Part shown: positions 34,744 to 43,805 of the stretch, one piece after another
Layout: each line of letters starts with the position of its first letter
Position numbering within the stretch: the stretch's first letter is position 1
Source: Treponema sp. UBA3813
Lineage (GTDB): Bacteria; Spirochaetota; Spirochaetia; Treponematales; Treponemataceae
Assembly: GCA_002368605.1 (NCBI GenBank)
Contig: DFEB01000029.1
Coordinates: 1-50,907, forward strand
Reading direction: 5' to 3'
DNA length: 50,907 nucleotides
The notes under the pieces: generated by a model
Told to the model about the DNA's origin: nothing
Databases searched by the model: none
Seen by the model: the letters and a program-made list of their open reading frames with translations, nothing else
Made by a program: the position numbers and the translations under genes

Positions 34744-34755
34744 AATCTTTCCTTT

Positions 34756-35994
34756 TTATTTATTTCGACATAAGTATATCAAAACTTCTGCTGCTTTAGT
34801 CATTTGCTCCAGACTTGCCCATTCTGTCCGTGAATGGTAATTGTGGCCGCCGGTGAAGATGTTGGGTGTGGGGATTCCCATTTCCGTAAGGCGGGAGCCG
34901 TCCGTGCCGCCGCGAATTGGCGTAAAGACAGGCTCCACGCCAGCCGCCTTGTATGAGGCGACCAGTTTTTCGATTACATCAGGCCGCTTTTCAAAGCCCT
35001 TTTTCATGTTAAGGTATTGCTGAGTGTGGGTGACCTTTGCCTTTCCGCCGAAAGATTCCGCCGTGGAAAGGGCAAGGCTTTCTACCAGAGATTTTCGATT
35101 TTCCATTCCTGCTTCTTCAAAATCCCGCAAAAAGAGAGTGACTTTCGCCCTTTCGATTGAGCCTTCAATGTTCATGGGGGCGTAAAATCCCTCGTAGCCC
35201 ATAGTGGTTTCGGGAGCTTGCTGCCGTGGAAGATTTGTGACGAAATTTGAAGCCATGGTGATTGCGTTTACCAGCTTTCCCCTAGCAGTGCCAGTGTGGG
35301 TTGAGACTCCCGTGAATTCAATTTCGCTTTTAAAGGCATTAAAGCATTCGGTTTCAAGCTCGCCGATATGGCCGCCGTCAACGGTGTAGGCGTATTTCGA
35401 CTTGATGAGATTAAGTGGAACATTGTCCATGCCGTGACCGGTCTCTTCGTCTGGAGAAAAGCAGACTTCAATCTGACCGTGAGGAATCTTTTTTTGCACG
35501 AGATATTCCAGTGCCGTCATGATTTCGGCTACCCCGGCCTTGTCGTCTGCTCCCAAAAGGGTGTTTCCGTCGCTGGTGATTATTGTCTCGTGATTTTTTG
35601 CGGCAAGGGCAAGGGCGGAATCATTTTCGGGATTTAGGATATGACCAAAAGCCAAAGTGATTTTTGAGCCGTCGTAATTCTTGTGAATCTGAGGATTTAC
35701 ATGCTGGCCGCTGACTTCCTCAACGGTGTCGATGTGGGCGAGCAGACAGAAAGGCTCTTCTTTACAGCCAGCCGTGGCGGGAAGTAGAGCGTAGACATAG
35801 CATTTTTCTGTGACCTGAACATTTTCTAAGCCCAGTGATTTTAATTCTGATTCCAAAAGATGCGCCAAATCAAACTGGCGGTCAGTGGACGGCTGGACTC
35901 CAGAATCAGCAGAAGCGGAATCCGAAGTCGTCCAAATCTGAACATAGCGTAAAAATCGCTCCAAAAGCGGTGATTGTAATTCCCCTGTACCCAT
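34756..35994 (-). CDS. pepT: Peptidase T (aminotripeptidase)
   Basis: This 412-residue zinc metallopeptidase of the M20 family releases the N-terminal residue from tripeptides. The metal-binding sites can be read: LLAHIDTVEE (His and Asp), LLGADDKAGVAEI (bridging Asp), FSPDEETGHG (catalytic Glu pair), YTVDGG and the late IRGGTDGSRL and NIFTGGHNYHSRTE. The length is typical of PepT. The first codons follow an extended -10 box by 6 nt and there is no ribosome binding site. It may use peptides brought in by the peptide transporter at 6.5-11.4 kb. Confidence 0.95.
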   Translation of the reverse strand: MGTGELQSPLLERFLRYVQIWTTSDSASADSGVQPSTDRQFDLAHLLESELKSLGLENVQVTEKCYVYALLPATAGCKEEPFCLLAHIDTVEEVSGQHVNPQIHKNYDGSKITLAFGHILNPENDSALALAAKNHETIITSDGNTLLGADDKAGVAEIMTALEYLVQKKIPHGQIEVCFSPDEETGHGMDNVPLNLIKSKYAYTVDGGHIGELETECFNAFKSEIEFTGVSTHTGTARGKLVNAITMASNFVTNLPRQQAPETTMGYEGFYAPMNIEGSIERAKVTLFLRDFEEAGMENRKSLVESLALSTAESFGGKAKVTHTQQYLNMKKGFEKRPDVIEKLVASYKAAGVEPVFTPIRGGTDGSRLTEMGIPTPNIFTGGHNYHSRTEWASLEQMTKAAEVLIYLCRNK

Positions 35995-36000
35995 GAGGAA

Positions 36001-36009
36001 ATTATATCA
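36001..36009 (-). promoter_or_regulatory. Extended -10 promoter of pepT
   Basis: On the minus strand TGA-TATAAT (TG-n-TATAAT type) is followed by 6 nt and the ATG, so the mRNA is predicted to begin at the start codon. The promoter lies next to the end of the antiporter gene. Confidence 0.6.
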
Positions 36010-36014
36010 GAAAG

Positions 36015-38117
36015 CTAAAGCTTTTTCGAGTCTTTAAGGACATCAATCACGCCCTCTGGAGTTTTTGCTTGCAGAAGGGCAGTCCGTATTTCTTCGTGCA
36101 TAAGGGCGCCGCTAAAGGCCGCCATTGCCCGCATAAGTGGATTTGCGCCGTTAATCGGAGAAACCAGCATGACGAAAATTTGCGCAGGCTTTCCGTCCAT
36201 GGAGTTGAAATCCACGCCGTCCGCTTTGATTCCGATGGCAACGCAGGTTTCTTTTACGCCGTCTGTTTTGGCGTGGGGGATGGCGATTCCTTTTTCAAGG
36301 CCAGTGCTCATTGATTTTTCTCTTTCCATGAGGGAAAGTTTGACCATCTCGCGGTTTTTCACATTTCCCGACTGGCAGAGCAGGGTGAGCAGTTCTTCAA
36401 AAATTTCTTCTTTTGTGTTTCCTTTGAGATTGACGGAAATGCAGGCTGGATTGAGGTAGCGCGTAATGGAATTTGTAACGCGGTTTTCGGGACTTGCAAA
36501 GCCGTACTGAAGGGAAGCCGTATTTTTAAGGGCAGAAAGTGACTGCATGGATTTATTCAGCCGCAGCATGATTTCGTAAAGCTCTCCCTTGACGAAGCCC
36601 ATGTCCTTTTCATCAGTTTCGATAATAAGTTTGGTGTCTTCTTCACGGAGAGAAATTGCCGTGTCGCCCCGGCGGGCAGTGCAGATTCCGTCGGTGATAT
36701 TCATCATCTGAACATAAAAACCTTCCGCCCGCAAGTCCCGGTGCAGAATATCCATGACCAGATGGGTAAGTTCCTGATTTTTAAAATCCCATTCAAAAAT
36801 CTGACTTTCTGATGAAGCGACCTCTTTTTTGGTTCCCCGGCCTTTGATTGAAAGGGAGACATTGAGGATTGGCGGAGCGACGAGGGTGGTCACAAGGGTC
36901 ATCAAAATCACAACGCCGAACAAATCCTGATTAACGATAGGAAGCCCGGATGCATCTTTTGCCGTAAGACCGATTCCTGCGATGATGAGGGCGACTTCTC
37001 CACGGGGAATCATGCCCGATCCGATTCTAAATCCGCCTTTGATGTTGAAACCTAAGCCCAAAGCCGGAAGACCGCAGCCCAAGAGCTTTGAAAAGACAGC
37101 AAGAAGAGTGTAAATTCCGCCGCAAATCAGGACATTTCGGCTGAAAAGTTTGGTGATGTCCACGCTCATGCCTGTTACCGCAAAGAAAATCGGAACGAAG
37201 AATTTGTAGAGGGAGTGGATTTTTTCCTGAATAACCGGGGCAATGTCCGTGCCAGAAAGAGCGAGACCTGTGGTGTAGGCTCCGATAATCATGGCTATGC
37301 TTTCTTTTTCAAAAAATCCCGCAAGAAGGAAGGCAACGCCCAGGGCCGCGATTGAAAAATCCGTAGCCCCGCCGAATAAACGGACAAAGCGGGCGATTTT
37401 TTTTGAAAGAAGGATGAAAACGACCGTTGCCACAAGCCAGATTCCGAAGGCTTTGAGAGCAATCAGTCCGATTTTTCCGCCAGAAAGAGCTGCCCCGCTT
37501 CCCAGAGCCGATACGATTCCCATGACAACGGCGAGAAGGACGATTCCCAAAACATCATCGAAGACCGCCGCCGCAAGGATTGTGACTCCCTCCGGGGAAT
37601 CCATTTTCTTTTTGTCAGAGAGAATGCGGGCGGTGATTCCCACGGAAGTCGCAGTAGACATGATTCCCAAAAAAAGACATTTTATGTCAAAAAGACCTGA
37701 GCATTCGATTTCCAAAACCGGAAGAATGAGCATGGCACAGCCCGCACCAAAGAAGAAGGAGACGACGACTCCGCCCAAGCCGATGATTCCGCCTGAAACC
37801 GAATATTTGATGAAAAGAGAAAGGTCTGTTTCCAGGCCGGAAGAAAAAAGCAGAATAATAGAGGCAATCTGTGAGAAAGCGTACAATTCCGGGGAGACTG
37901 CTCCTGCCAAAGACTCTGTTACGCCGAAAAGACCGTGGGGAAAGCCTGGAAGAGAAAGACCGCCCAAGGCAAAAGGCCCGATTATGATGCCGGAAATAAG
38001 CTCTCCCAATACAGAGGGGATTCCCACGCGAGATGCCAGTTTTCCGAAAATCCGTGCGGCAAAGATGATGACAGCGAGCTGAAAAACAAGATTCGTGATG
38101 ATTTCTGTAATATCCAT
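36015..38117 (-). CDS. Cation:proton antiporter (CPA2) fused to a PTS EIIA domain
   Basis: This 700-residue protein has an N-terminal Na+/H+ exchanger membrane domain (about 1-425) with GELISGIIIGPFALG (about 37-52), AAAVFDDVLGIVLLA (the ion-binding Asp pair region) and RGEVALIIAGIG. After a linker, the C-terminus (about 555-700) is a PTS fructose/mannitol-type EIIA domain with the phosphorylatable His in IPHAKTD (about His615). This suggests transport gated by the phosphorylation state of the PTS. No other PTS gene lies in the window. The ATG follows TATAAT by 8 nt without a ribosome binding site. Confidence 0.9.
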   Translation of the reverse strand: MDITEIITNLVFQLAVIIFAARIFGKLASRVGIPSVLGELISGIIIGPFALGGLSLPGFPHGLFGVTESLAGAVSPELYAFSQIASIILLFSSGLETDLSLFIKYSVSGGIIGLGGVVVSFFFGAGCAMLILPVLEIECSGLFDIKCLFLGIMSTATSVGITARILSDKKKMDSPEGVTILAAAVFDDVLGIVLLAVVMGIVSALGSGAALSGGKIGLIALKAFGIWLVATVVFILLSKKIARFVRLFGGATDFSIAALGVAFLLAGFFEKESIAMIIGAYTTGLALSGTDIAPVIQEKIHSLYKFFVPIFFAVTGMSVDITKLFSRNVLICGGIYTLLAVFSKLLGCGLPALGLGFNIKGGFRIGSGMIPRGEVALIIAGIGLTAKDASGLPIVNQDLFGVVILMTLVTTLVAPPILNVSLSIKGRGTKKEVASSESQIFEWDFKNQELTHLVMDILHRDLRAEGFYVQMMNITDGICTARRGDTAISLREEDTKLIIETDEKDMGFVKGELYEIMLRLNKSMQSLSALKNTASLQYGFASPENRVTNSITRYLNPACISVNLKGNTKEEIFEELLTLLCQSGNVKNREMVKLSLMEREKSMSTGLEKGIAIPHAKTDGVKETCVAIGIKADGVDFNSMDGKPAQIFVMLVSPINGANPLMRAMAAFSGALMHEEIRTALLQAKTPEGVIDVLKDSKKL

Positions 38118-38125
38118 AGTAATTG

Positions 38126-38131
38126 ATTATA
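38126..38131 (-). promoter_or_regulatory. -10 box of the antiporter-EIIA gene
   Basis: A consensus TATAAT on the minus strand is followed by 8 nt and the ATG. The -35 is weak. The predicted leader is about 2 nt. Confidence 0.55.
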
Positions 38132-38219
38132 CTATCAGATTTTTGAAAATGATGTAATACTTTTGAATATTTTTGGGAAATTTTGCAAAGTTTGCGCTTT
38201 GGTTGAAGAGGAATGAATT

Positions 38220-39227
38220 TTATTCGTCTGCCATTTCCCAGAATTTCTTCGCGGCAAGAATGATTCTGTCGCCGATTCTCACATTTTCGCAGGAAATCGT
38301 GTCAAAATCCGCGGTGATGATTTCTTTTTCGCTGCTGCTGTCGCTCTGAATCACGAAACGGCTTTTGCTTCCCAAAAATTCCTCGGACAAGACCGTGCCT
38401 GAAAGCAGGATTTTGTCGGCTGGCAGGAGATTTTTTTCGTAGGCGGGAGACTGGGGCGCGATTTCAAACCATTCCGGGCGAATCATAAGCTTTTTCGCTC
38501 CCTTTTTTACAAAATTAGCCTTTCCCACGAAGTCGGCTACAAAAGAATTTTCCGGCTCAAAATAAATTTCTTTAGGGCTTCCTTCCTGAAGTAGTCTGCC
38601 GTTATCAATGACAGCAATTTTTGTAGAAAGGGAGAGAGCTTCTTCCTGATCGTGAGTGACATAAACTGTAGTGATTTTAAGCTTCTGCTGGATTTCTTTA
38701 AGTTCCTCACGGACTTTTGTGCGGAGTTTAGTGTCTAGAGAGGAAAGAGGCTCGTCCATGAGAAGAATTTTTGGCTTTAAAACAAGGGCCCGGGCAAGGG
38801 CGACCCTCTGCTGCTGTCCGCCGGAAAGCTCATTGGGAAAGCGGGCCAGCAAATCTTCGATGCCGAGAGCCTTGGCGATTTCAGAAATCTTGCTTTCAAT
38901 TTCAGATTTTGAGAATTTCTGGATTTTAAGGCCGTAAGCGATATTCTGAGAGACTGAAAGATGGGGAAAAAGGGCGTAATCCTGAAAAACCATGCCGACT
39001 TTTCGCTCGTTCACTTCGATTCCAGCCTGATTCACGCCGTCAATGAGGATTTCGCCTGAATAAGGCTCCAAAAATCCCGAAATGAGGCGCAGGAGAGTGG
39101 TTTTTCCGCAACCGCTGGGCCCTAAAAGCGTGGTGAAGCTGCCTTCTTCCACGGTGAGGGAAAGATTGTCGATTGCGAGACTGTTTCCGAATGAGAAAGA
39201 AATGTTTTTCAGTTCAAGTTTAGTCAT
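38220..39227 (-). CDS. ABC transporter ATP-binding protein, ferric iron/FbpC-like family
   Basis: This 335-residue ATPase energises the adjacent permease. Walker A is GPSGCGKT (about 35-42), the Q-loop is in VFQDYALFPHLS, the signature is LSGGQQQRVALARAL, Walker B is ILLMDEPLSSLD and the H-loop is VYVTHDQEEAL. The C-terminal 90 residues form a TOBE-like regulatory domain. I choose the ATG at 39227 rather than the upstream GTG because AAGGGTG is correctly spaced for it. The start overlaps the permease stop by 8 bp. The family covers iron, sulfate, polyamine and phosphonate importers; the neighbours point to the iron (FbpABC/AfuABC) group. Confidence 0.9.
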   Translation of the reverse strand: MTKLELKNISFSFGNSLAIDNLSLTVEEGSFTTLLGPSGCGKTTLLRLISGFLEPYSGEILIDGVNQAGIEVNERKVGMVFQDYALFPHLSVSQNIAYGLKIQKFSKSEIESKISEIAKALGIEDLLARFPNELSGGQQQRVALARALVLKPKILLMDEPLSSLDTKLRTKVREELKEIQQKLKITTVYVTHDQEEALSLSTKIAVIDNGRLLQEGSPKEIYFEPENSFVADFVGKANFVKKGAKKLMIRPEWFEIAPQSPAYEKNLLPADKILLSGTVLSEEFLGSKSRFVIQSDSSSEKEIITADFDTISCENVRIGDRIILAAKKFWEMADE

Positions 39228-40830
39228 TTTTTTCACCCTTTTTTGATTCTAACATTTTGCCGGCTGCCTTTCCAATCAAGAGGACAGAGAATGTGAGTGC
39301 CGTAAGGATTGTGGCCAAAGCGGCTGATTTTCCCCATTCACCCTGCTCAGCCAGATTGAGGATTTTGATTGAAGCGAGGGGCGTGTTGAAAGAAACGAGG
39401 AAGATAACCGCGCTGATTGTTCCCACTCCGCGGACAAAATCGTAAATAAAAGAAGAGAAAATGCCGCCGCTGCTTAAAGGAGCCAAAATCGTCGTGAGAA
39501 CTTGTATTTTGTCTGCTCCCAGCGAGCGCGCCCCGTCGTCCAGACTGTTTTTTATCTGAGAAAAGACCGTGCTGATAATCCTGTAAGAAAATGGCATGAA
39601 GCCTACGGTCATGGCGATGACAATCATGAGGGCTGAAAAGTGAATGTTCAGCCGGTTTGAAGCCAGTGAAAATGCGAGACCGAAAAGAGAGCCTGGAACT
39701 GCCGCCGGAATCTGGGCGCAGATGTCCAGGTATTTTTTCCAGGGCAGGCTTGTCCGCGAGACAAAAAATGTGATTAAAAGGGCCAGAGTCGTGCTGAAAA
39801 GGGCTGCGACAAAGGCGAAGAAAATTGAATTCCGCAATTCGACGCCGTATTTTCCAATCATTTTAATATGGTCGAGGGTAAAAGCCGTGTTGATTCCCCA
39901 GATTTTTTGGAAAGCGCCTGCGAGAATAGCGATGAACTGGGCCAGAACCAAAAGTGAAATGACTGAGCAGAAAAGAGTGAGGAAAATCTTTGTGGCGGGC
40001 GAAGATTTTTTTTCTGGCAGGGGGCTTCCTTTTTGCCCTATGGTGGCGAATTTTGCCTCCTGTTTTTTCATGAAACGGTTTTGAAGAATAAATAAAATCA
40101 CCGATGGAATGACAAGAATGATTCCAAGGACGGCACTTGTTCCCGCGCTGACCCAGCCTGTAAGCTGAGTGTAGACTTCAACGGCAAGAACGCGGAATCT
40201 GCCTGCCACAATCATGGGGTTTCCGAAATCACTTAAAACCGACACGGCGATAAAAAGGGCGGCGGAAAGAATGCCGTTGGCGCAAAGGGGAATTGTAACG
40301 GTGAGGGCAATGCGGGCTTTTGAGGCGCCCATAGCCCTTGCCGCCTGCTCCAGAGAAGGATTGATTCGTCTGAGAACCTGGGCGCACATCAAGAAAGAAA
40401 TCGGGAAAAAGCAGAGAACCTGAGCGATTAAAAGCCCCCAGAATCCGTAGAGACTTACATCCAGTCCCAGAAGAGTCTTGGTGAAAAATCCCTGACGGCC
40501 GAAAAGAAGGATAAAGGAAAGACCGCCGACAAAAGGCGGAGTCATCAAGTGAAGAATCGGAATGAAGCCGAAGATTTTTTTGAAAGGAATGTCGGCTTTC
40601 ACCACGGCATAGGCGAAAATGTAGCCCACGAGAACGGAAAGCAGGGTGGAAGAGACGCACTCCAAAAGCGTATTGAGCATAGCCCTGTGCCAGACGCTAG
40701 AAGAAAGCACCGAGAAAAAATCCCTGAGCTTTGGAGTGAGCAAGACTGAGAGAAGAGGAAAGACCACGCAGGCCGTGACCATAAAGATCACGGCGAAATA
40801 GAGGATTTTTATTTTACTGATTTTACCCAT
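39220..40830 (-). CDS. ABC transporter permease, FbpB-like (fused two-domain)
   Basis: This 536-residue permease is an internal duplication of two binding-protein-dependent permease domains in one chain, as in FbpB, with about 12 membrane segments. The two EAA-type loops that contact the ATPase are EQAARAMGASKARIALTV (about 170-187) and DDGARSLGADKIQVLTTI (about 435-452). It overlaps both neighbours (22 bp with the binding-protein gene, 8 bp with the ATPase gene), so the three are translated as a unit. Confidence 0.92.
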   Translation of the reverse strand: MGKISKIKILYFAVIFMVTACVVFPLLSVLLTPKLRDFFSVLSSSVWHRAMLNTLLECVSSTLLSVLVGYIFAYAVVKADIPFKKIFGFIPILHLMTPPFVGGLSFILLFGRQGFFTKTLLGLDVSLYGFWGLLIAQVLCFFPISFLMCAQVLRRINPSLEQAARAMGASKARIALTVTIPLCANGILSAALFIAVSVLSDFGNPMIVAGRFRVLAVEVYTQLTGWVSAGTSAVLGIILVIPSVILFILQNRFMKKQEAKFATIGQKGSPLPEKKSSPATKIFLTLFCSVISLLVLAQFIAILAGAFQKIWGINTAFTLDHIKMIGKYGVELRNSIFFAFVAALFSTTLALLITFFVSRTSLPWKKYLDICAQIPAAVPGSLFGLAFSLASNRLNIHFSALMIVIAMTVGFMPFSYRIISTVFSQIKNSLDDGARSLGADKIQVLTTILAPLSSGGIFSSFIYDFVRGVGTISAVIFLVSFNTPLASIKILNLAEQGEWGKSAALATILTALTFSVLLIGKAAGKMLESKKGEKND

Positions 40831-41813
40831 TTGTCCAGAACTTCCGATTTTTGAGCGGATGCTTTCTGCACATCGTAGTCGATTAAATCGATTTCAGAAA
40901 TCGCGATTCCGCCGTCAGGGCCTTTTGCCTCTGGATTTACAGGAGTTGTGTAAGTGATTGAACTCATGAGACTCTGTGCCTCTGGCGAAAGAATGAAATC
41001 CACGAATTTTTTTGCCGCAGGAAGATTTTTTGCGTTTTTCATGATTGAAACGCAGTCTATGTCACCCACGGACTGGGGAGGAGCAATAGGGCGGACATTG
41101 AAGCCCTGGGCGTTGTATTTTGAGAGGGCGTGAAGATATGAGACACCTATTGCATATTCGCCGCTTCCCAAAAGTTTTGCAGGAGCACTGCCTGAATCAG
41201 GGAATTGGCCGACATTTTTCGTGAGGGAAAGAAGATATTCCCAGCCTTTTTCATCGCCCAGACGCTGCAGCTGATTCTGGACGAAAAGATAACCTGTGCT
41301 TGAGGCCGCCGGATTTGTCATGACGATTTCGCCTTTGAAAGCAGGGTTGAGCAAATCTTCCCATGTTGCAGGAAGAGGCGTGCCGGGGAATTTTTCGGCA
41401 AAGCGTTTTTCGTTTACGCCGATTCCCAGGGTAAGGACGCAGAATCCTGTCCAGGTGTTGTCAGAAGAGACAGCATAAGCCGGAAGATTTTTTGCCAGCG
41501 GCGAGATATAGCTTTCAAGAGCCCCTTCTTTTGCCGCCTGAATGTGATAGCTTGAAGCCCCTCCCAGAAGAATATCTGACAAGGGGTTTTCTTTTTCTGC
41601 AATGACGCGATTTACCAGTTCGCCTGTTGTTGCTCGAAGGTAATCTACTGGAATTCCAGTTTTTTCGGTGAAAAGCTTAGTGAGCGCCTCTGTTTCTTCG
41701 TCATGGATGATGGAATAAACTTTCAAATTCTGAACCTGTTTTTTCTGGCAGCCAAAAAATGAAAACGAAATGATGGCAAGAGCCACCGACACGATGGTAA
41801 TGTTTTTTTTCAT
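40809..41813 (-). CDS. ABC transporter substrate-binding lipoprotein, ferric iron/FbpA (AfuA)-like
   Basis: This 334-residue extracytoplasmic protein starts with a lipoprotein signal peptide whose lipobox is FFGC. The fold pattern of family 1 ferric-type binding proteins follows: LKVYSIIHDEETEALTKLF, ADLL-like SDILLGGASSYHIQA, PATWEDLLNPAFKGEIVMTNPAASSTGY split by loops, and FVDFILSPEAQ. Family members bind Fe3+, but some (AfuA of Actinobacillus) bind sugar phosphates, so the cargo is uncertain. The ATG at 41813 is preceded by AGAGGTG. It heads the three-gene transporter operon. Confidence 0.9.
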   Translation of the reverse strand: MKKNITIVSVALAIISFSFFGCQKKQVQNLKVYSIIHDEETEALTKLFTEKTGIPVDYLRATTGELVNRVIAEKENPLSDILLGGASSYHIQAAKEGALESYISPLAKNLPAYAVSSDNTWTGFCVLTLGIGVNEKRFAEKFPGTPLPATWEDLLNPAFKGEIVMTNPAASSTGYLFVQNQLQRLGDEKGWEYLLSLTKNVGQFPDSGSAPAKLLGSGEYAIGVSYLHALSKYNAQGFNVRPIAPPQSVGDIDCVSIMKNAKNLPAAKKFVDFILSPEAQSLMSSITYTTPVNPEAKGPDGGIAISEIDLIDYDVQKASAQKSEVLDKWVKSVK

Positions 41814-41841
41814 ACGCACCTCTGATTTTTTTGATGTTGCG

Positions 41842-41870
41842 AGTATAGAATTTTATTGAATATATGAGAA
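41842..41870 (-). promoter_or_regulatory. Promoter of the iron-type ABC transporter operon
   Basis: On the minus strand TTCTCA, 17-nt spacer, TATACT (41842-41847). The predicted leader of about 20 nt holds the Shine-Dalgarno AGAGGTG. I see no Fur-like box. Confidence 0.45.
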
Positions 41871-41936
41871 TAGCCAAAATTGATAAATTTTTATAATACC
41901 AGATTTTTCCTTTGTCAGTAAGTAAGAATGCAACCC

Positions 41937-41965
41937 TTTAAAAAAGAACAGATTTCCATTAGACT
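41937..41965 (+). promoter_or_regulatory. Promoter of era
   Basis: TTTAAA (41937-41942), 17-nt spacer, TAGACT (41960-41965), then 6 nt and the ATG. The hexamers are weaker than in other cases, but the spacing fits and no ribosome binding site is present. Confidence 0.4.
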
Positions 41966-41971
41966 GAATAT

Positions 41972-42937
41972 ATGAATCAGAATATTGAAGAAAAGAAGGA
42001 ACCTAAATTGAATGACGAAGCGGGCGGAAATGCCCCCCAGCAGCCGCCTGTAGGCGAAAAAACTGCCCTTGTCACGATTATTGGTCGTCCTTCAGCCGGA
42101 AAATCCACTTTTTTGAATACGGCGGCGGGAGAGCCTGTCTCAATAGTAAGCGCAATGCCTCAGACCACGCGGAATGCAATCCGTGGCATCGTAAATACGT
42201 CTCTCGGTCAGCTCGTTTTTGTTGATACTCCTGGCTATCACGATTCAGAAAAGAAAATGAACCTTCGCATGAGGAATATCGTCGCAGACCAGATTGATTC
42301 CAGCGACCTCGTGCTTTACATAATCGATTCAACAAGAAATTGCGCCGAAGAAGAGCGGATGATTGCAGAAATTCTGGAATCTCATCAGGATAAGCTTGTA
42401 ATCGCACTGAACAAAGTGGATGAAAAAAATCCCTTACTAGTTCATGCACGAAAATTCATAAAGGCTCATTTGCCCCTGGTTCCAGAAAACCGCATTCTTG
42501 AAATGTCGGCAAAAAATGATGTTGGAATCAATGAAGTCCTGAAAGCTCTCTACGATATGGCGAAGGTGGCTCCCCACTTGTACACAGACGACGCGTACAC
42601 AGATCAGGAAGTGGATTTCCGCATTGCAGAGGTAATCCGCGAGCAGGCAATCAACCGTCTTGACCAGGAAGTTCCCCATGCGGTTTACGTGCAGATTGCC
42701 GATTTGGAGATGCGTTCTCCTACAAAAATGTGGTGCCGCGCCTTCCTTTGCGTCGAAAAGGAGAGTCAGAAAGGAATCGTCATCGGAAAAGGTGCCCAGA
42801 TGATTAAGACAATACGCGTGGAAAGCATAAAAGCTCTTCGAAAGATTTTTGACTACAAAATTGATTTGGACTTGCAGGTTAAAGTCGATAAGAACTGGCG
42901 GCAGAGGGATGCGACGCTGAATAAACTCTTAAAATAG
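41972..42937 (+). CDS. era: GTPase Era
   Basis: This 321-residue GTP-binding protein assists 16S rRNA maturation and 30S assembly. The G motifs are GRPSAGKST (38-46, G1), TTRNAIRGI (G2 region), VDTPGYHD (G3) and ALNKVD (G4), with the SAK-type G5 in EMSAKNDVG. The C-terminal KH domain has the RNA-binding GIVIGKGAQMIKTIRVESIKAL split over about 267-288. A 30-residue hydrophilic N-terminal extension precedes the G domain; it is longer than in E. coli Era. A patatin gene follows 13 bp downstream. Confidence 0.94.
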   Translation: MNQNIEEKKEPKLNDEAGGNAPQQPPVGEKTALVTIIGRPSAGKSTFLNTAAGEPVSIVSAMPQTTRNAIRGIVNTSLGQLVFVDTPGYHDSEKKMNLRMRNIVADQIDSSDLVLYIIDSTRNCAEEERMIAEILESHQDKLVIALNKVDEKNPLLVHARKFIKAHLPLVPENRILEMSAKNDVGINEVLKALYDMAKVAPHLYTDDAYTDQEVDFRIAEVIREQAINRLDQEVPHAVYVQIADLEMRSPTKMWCRAFLCVEKESQKGIVIGKGAQMIKTIRVESIKALRKIFDYKIDLDLQVKVDKNWRQRDATLNKLLK

Positions 42938-42950
42938 GAATAGTATTGGA

Positions 42951-43805
42951 ATGAAAAAAGGACTTGTAATGGAAGGCGGAGCCATGCGGGGAATGTTTAC
43001 CGCTGGTGTCTGCGATGTTCTTCTTGAAAACGGAATTTCTTTTGACGGAGCGATTGGCGTTTCTGCGGGGGCGACTTTTGGCTGTAATTTTAAGTCGAAG
43101 CAGATTGGGCGGGCTATCCGCTACAACAAGCGCTTTTCTCACGACTGGCGATATTGCTCTTTCCGCTCCCTTCTTTTGACGGGCAATCTTTACGGCGCGG
43201 ATTTTTGCTACAATGTCCTTCCCAATAAACTTGATTTGTTTGATTATGAAACTTACCGCTCAAATCCCCTTGCCTTTTACGCGGTGGTTTCCGATTGCAA
43301 GACTGGAAAACCGATTTACAAAGAGCTTAAAACTTGTGACGAATCTGATTTGACCTGGATGCGGGCAAGTGCCAGTATGCCGCTCGTTTCCCGCGTGGTA
43401 AAAATTGACGGCTACGAGCTTTTGGACGGCGGCATGACCGATTCAATTCCCCTAAAGGCTTTTGAGGAAATGGGCTACGAAAAGAACCTTGTGATTCTCA
43501 CCCAGCCTAAGTGTTTTGTAAAAGAGCCTTCTTCTGCCCTTAAATTTATGAAATTCTCTCTCCGAAAATACCCAAGGCTTTTTGATGCCATGCTCCACCG
43601 CCACGAAATGTATAACAGCCAGAAAGAATATGTCTTCGCTCAGGAAGCGGCGGGAAAAGCCATGGTTATCTGCCCGTCGGAATCTTTGGGGATCAGCCGG
43701 ACAGAGAATAATCCCGACGAACTCCAGCGGGTCTATGACTTAGGCCGCCTTGCGGCTCAGGAAAAGTTGCCAAGAATCAGGGAATTTCTGATTCCTAATT
43801 CCTGA
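42951..43805 (+). CDS. Patatin-like phospholipase family protein (YjjU/RssA type)
   Basis: This 284-residue protein has the serine-aspartate dyad of patatins: the oxyanion loop GGAMRGMF (9-16), the nucleophile elbow GVSAG with Ser38, and the catalytic Asp in LLDGGMTDSIP (about 161-171). Such enzymes cleave acyl chains from lipids. The substrate is unknown. No signal peptide is present, so a cytoplasmic location is expected. The spacing behind era suggests co-transcription, with AGGA some 12 nt before the ATG. Its 3' end overlaps the convergent rpiA by 11 bp. Confidence 0.9.
   Translation: MKKGLVMEGGAMRGMFTAGVCDVLLENGISFDGAIGVSAGATFGCNFKSKQIGRAIRYNKRFSHDWRYCSFRSLLLTGNLYGADFCYNVLPNKLDLFDYETYRSNPLAFYAVVSDCKTGKPIYKELKTCDESDLTWMRASASMPLVSRVVKIDGYELLDGGMTDSIPLKAFEEMGYEKNLVILTQPKCFVKEPSSALKFMKFSLRKYPRLFDAMLHRHEMYNSQKEYVFAQEAAGKAMVICPSESLGISRTENNPDELQRVYDLGRLAAQEKLPRIREFLIPNS

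Noticed and set aside
37291-38082. Long open frame (263 codons) on the plus strand opposite the antiporter gene
   Set aside because: The translation is low-complexity, rich in Pro, Lys and Arg, with no family pattern. It is antisense to the clear membrane domain of the antiporter and is a by-product of its codon use.
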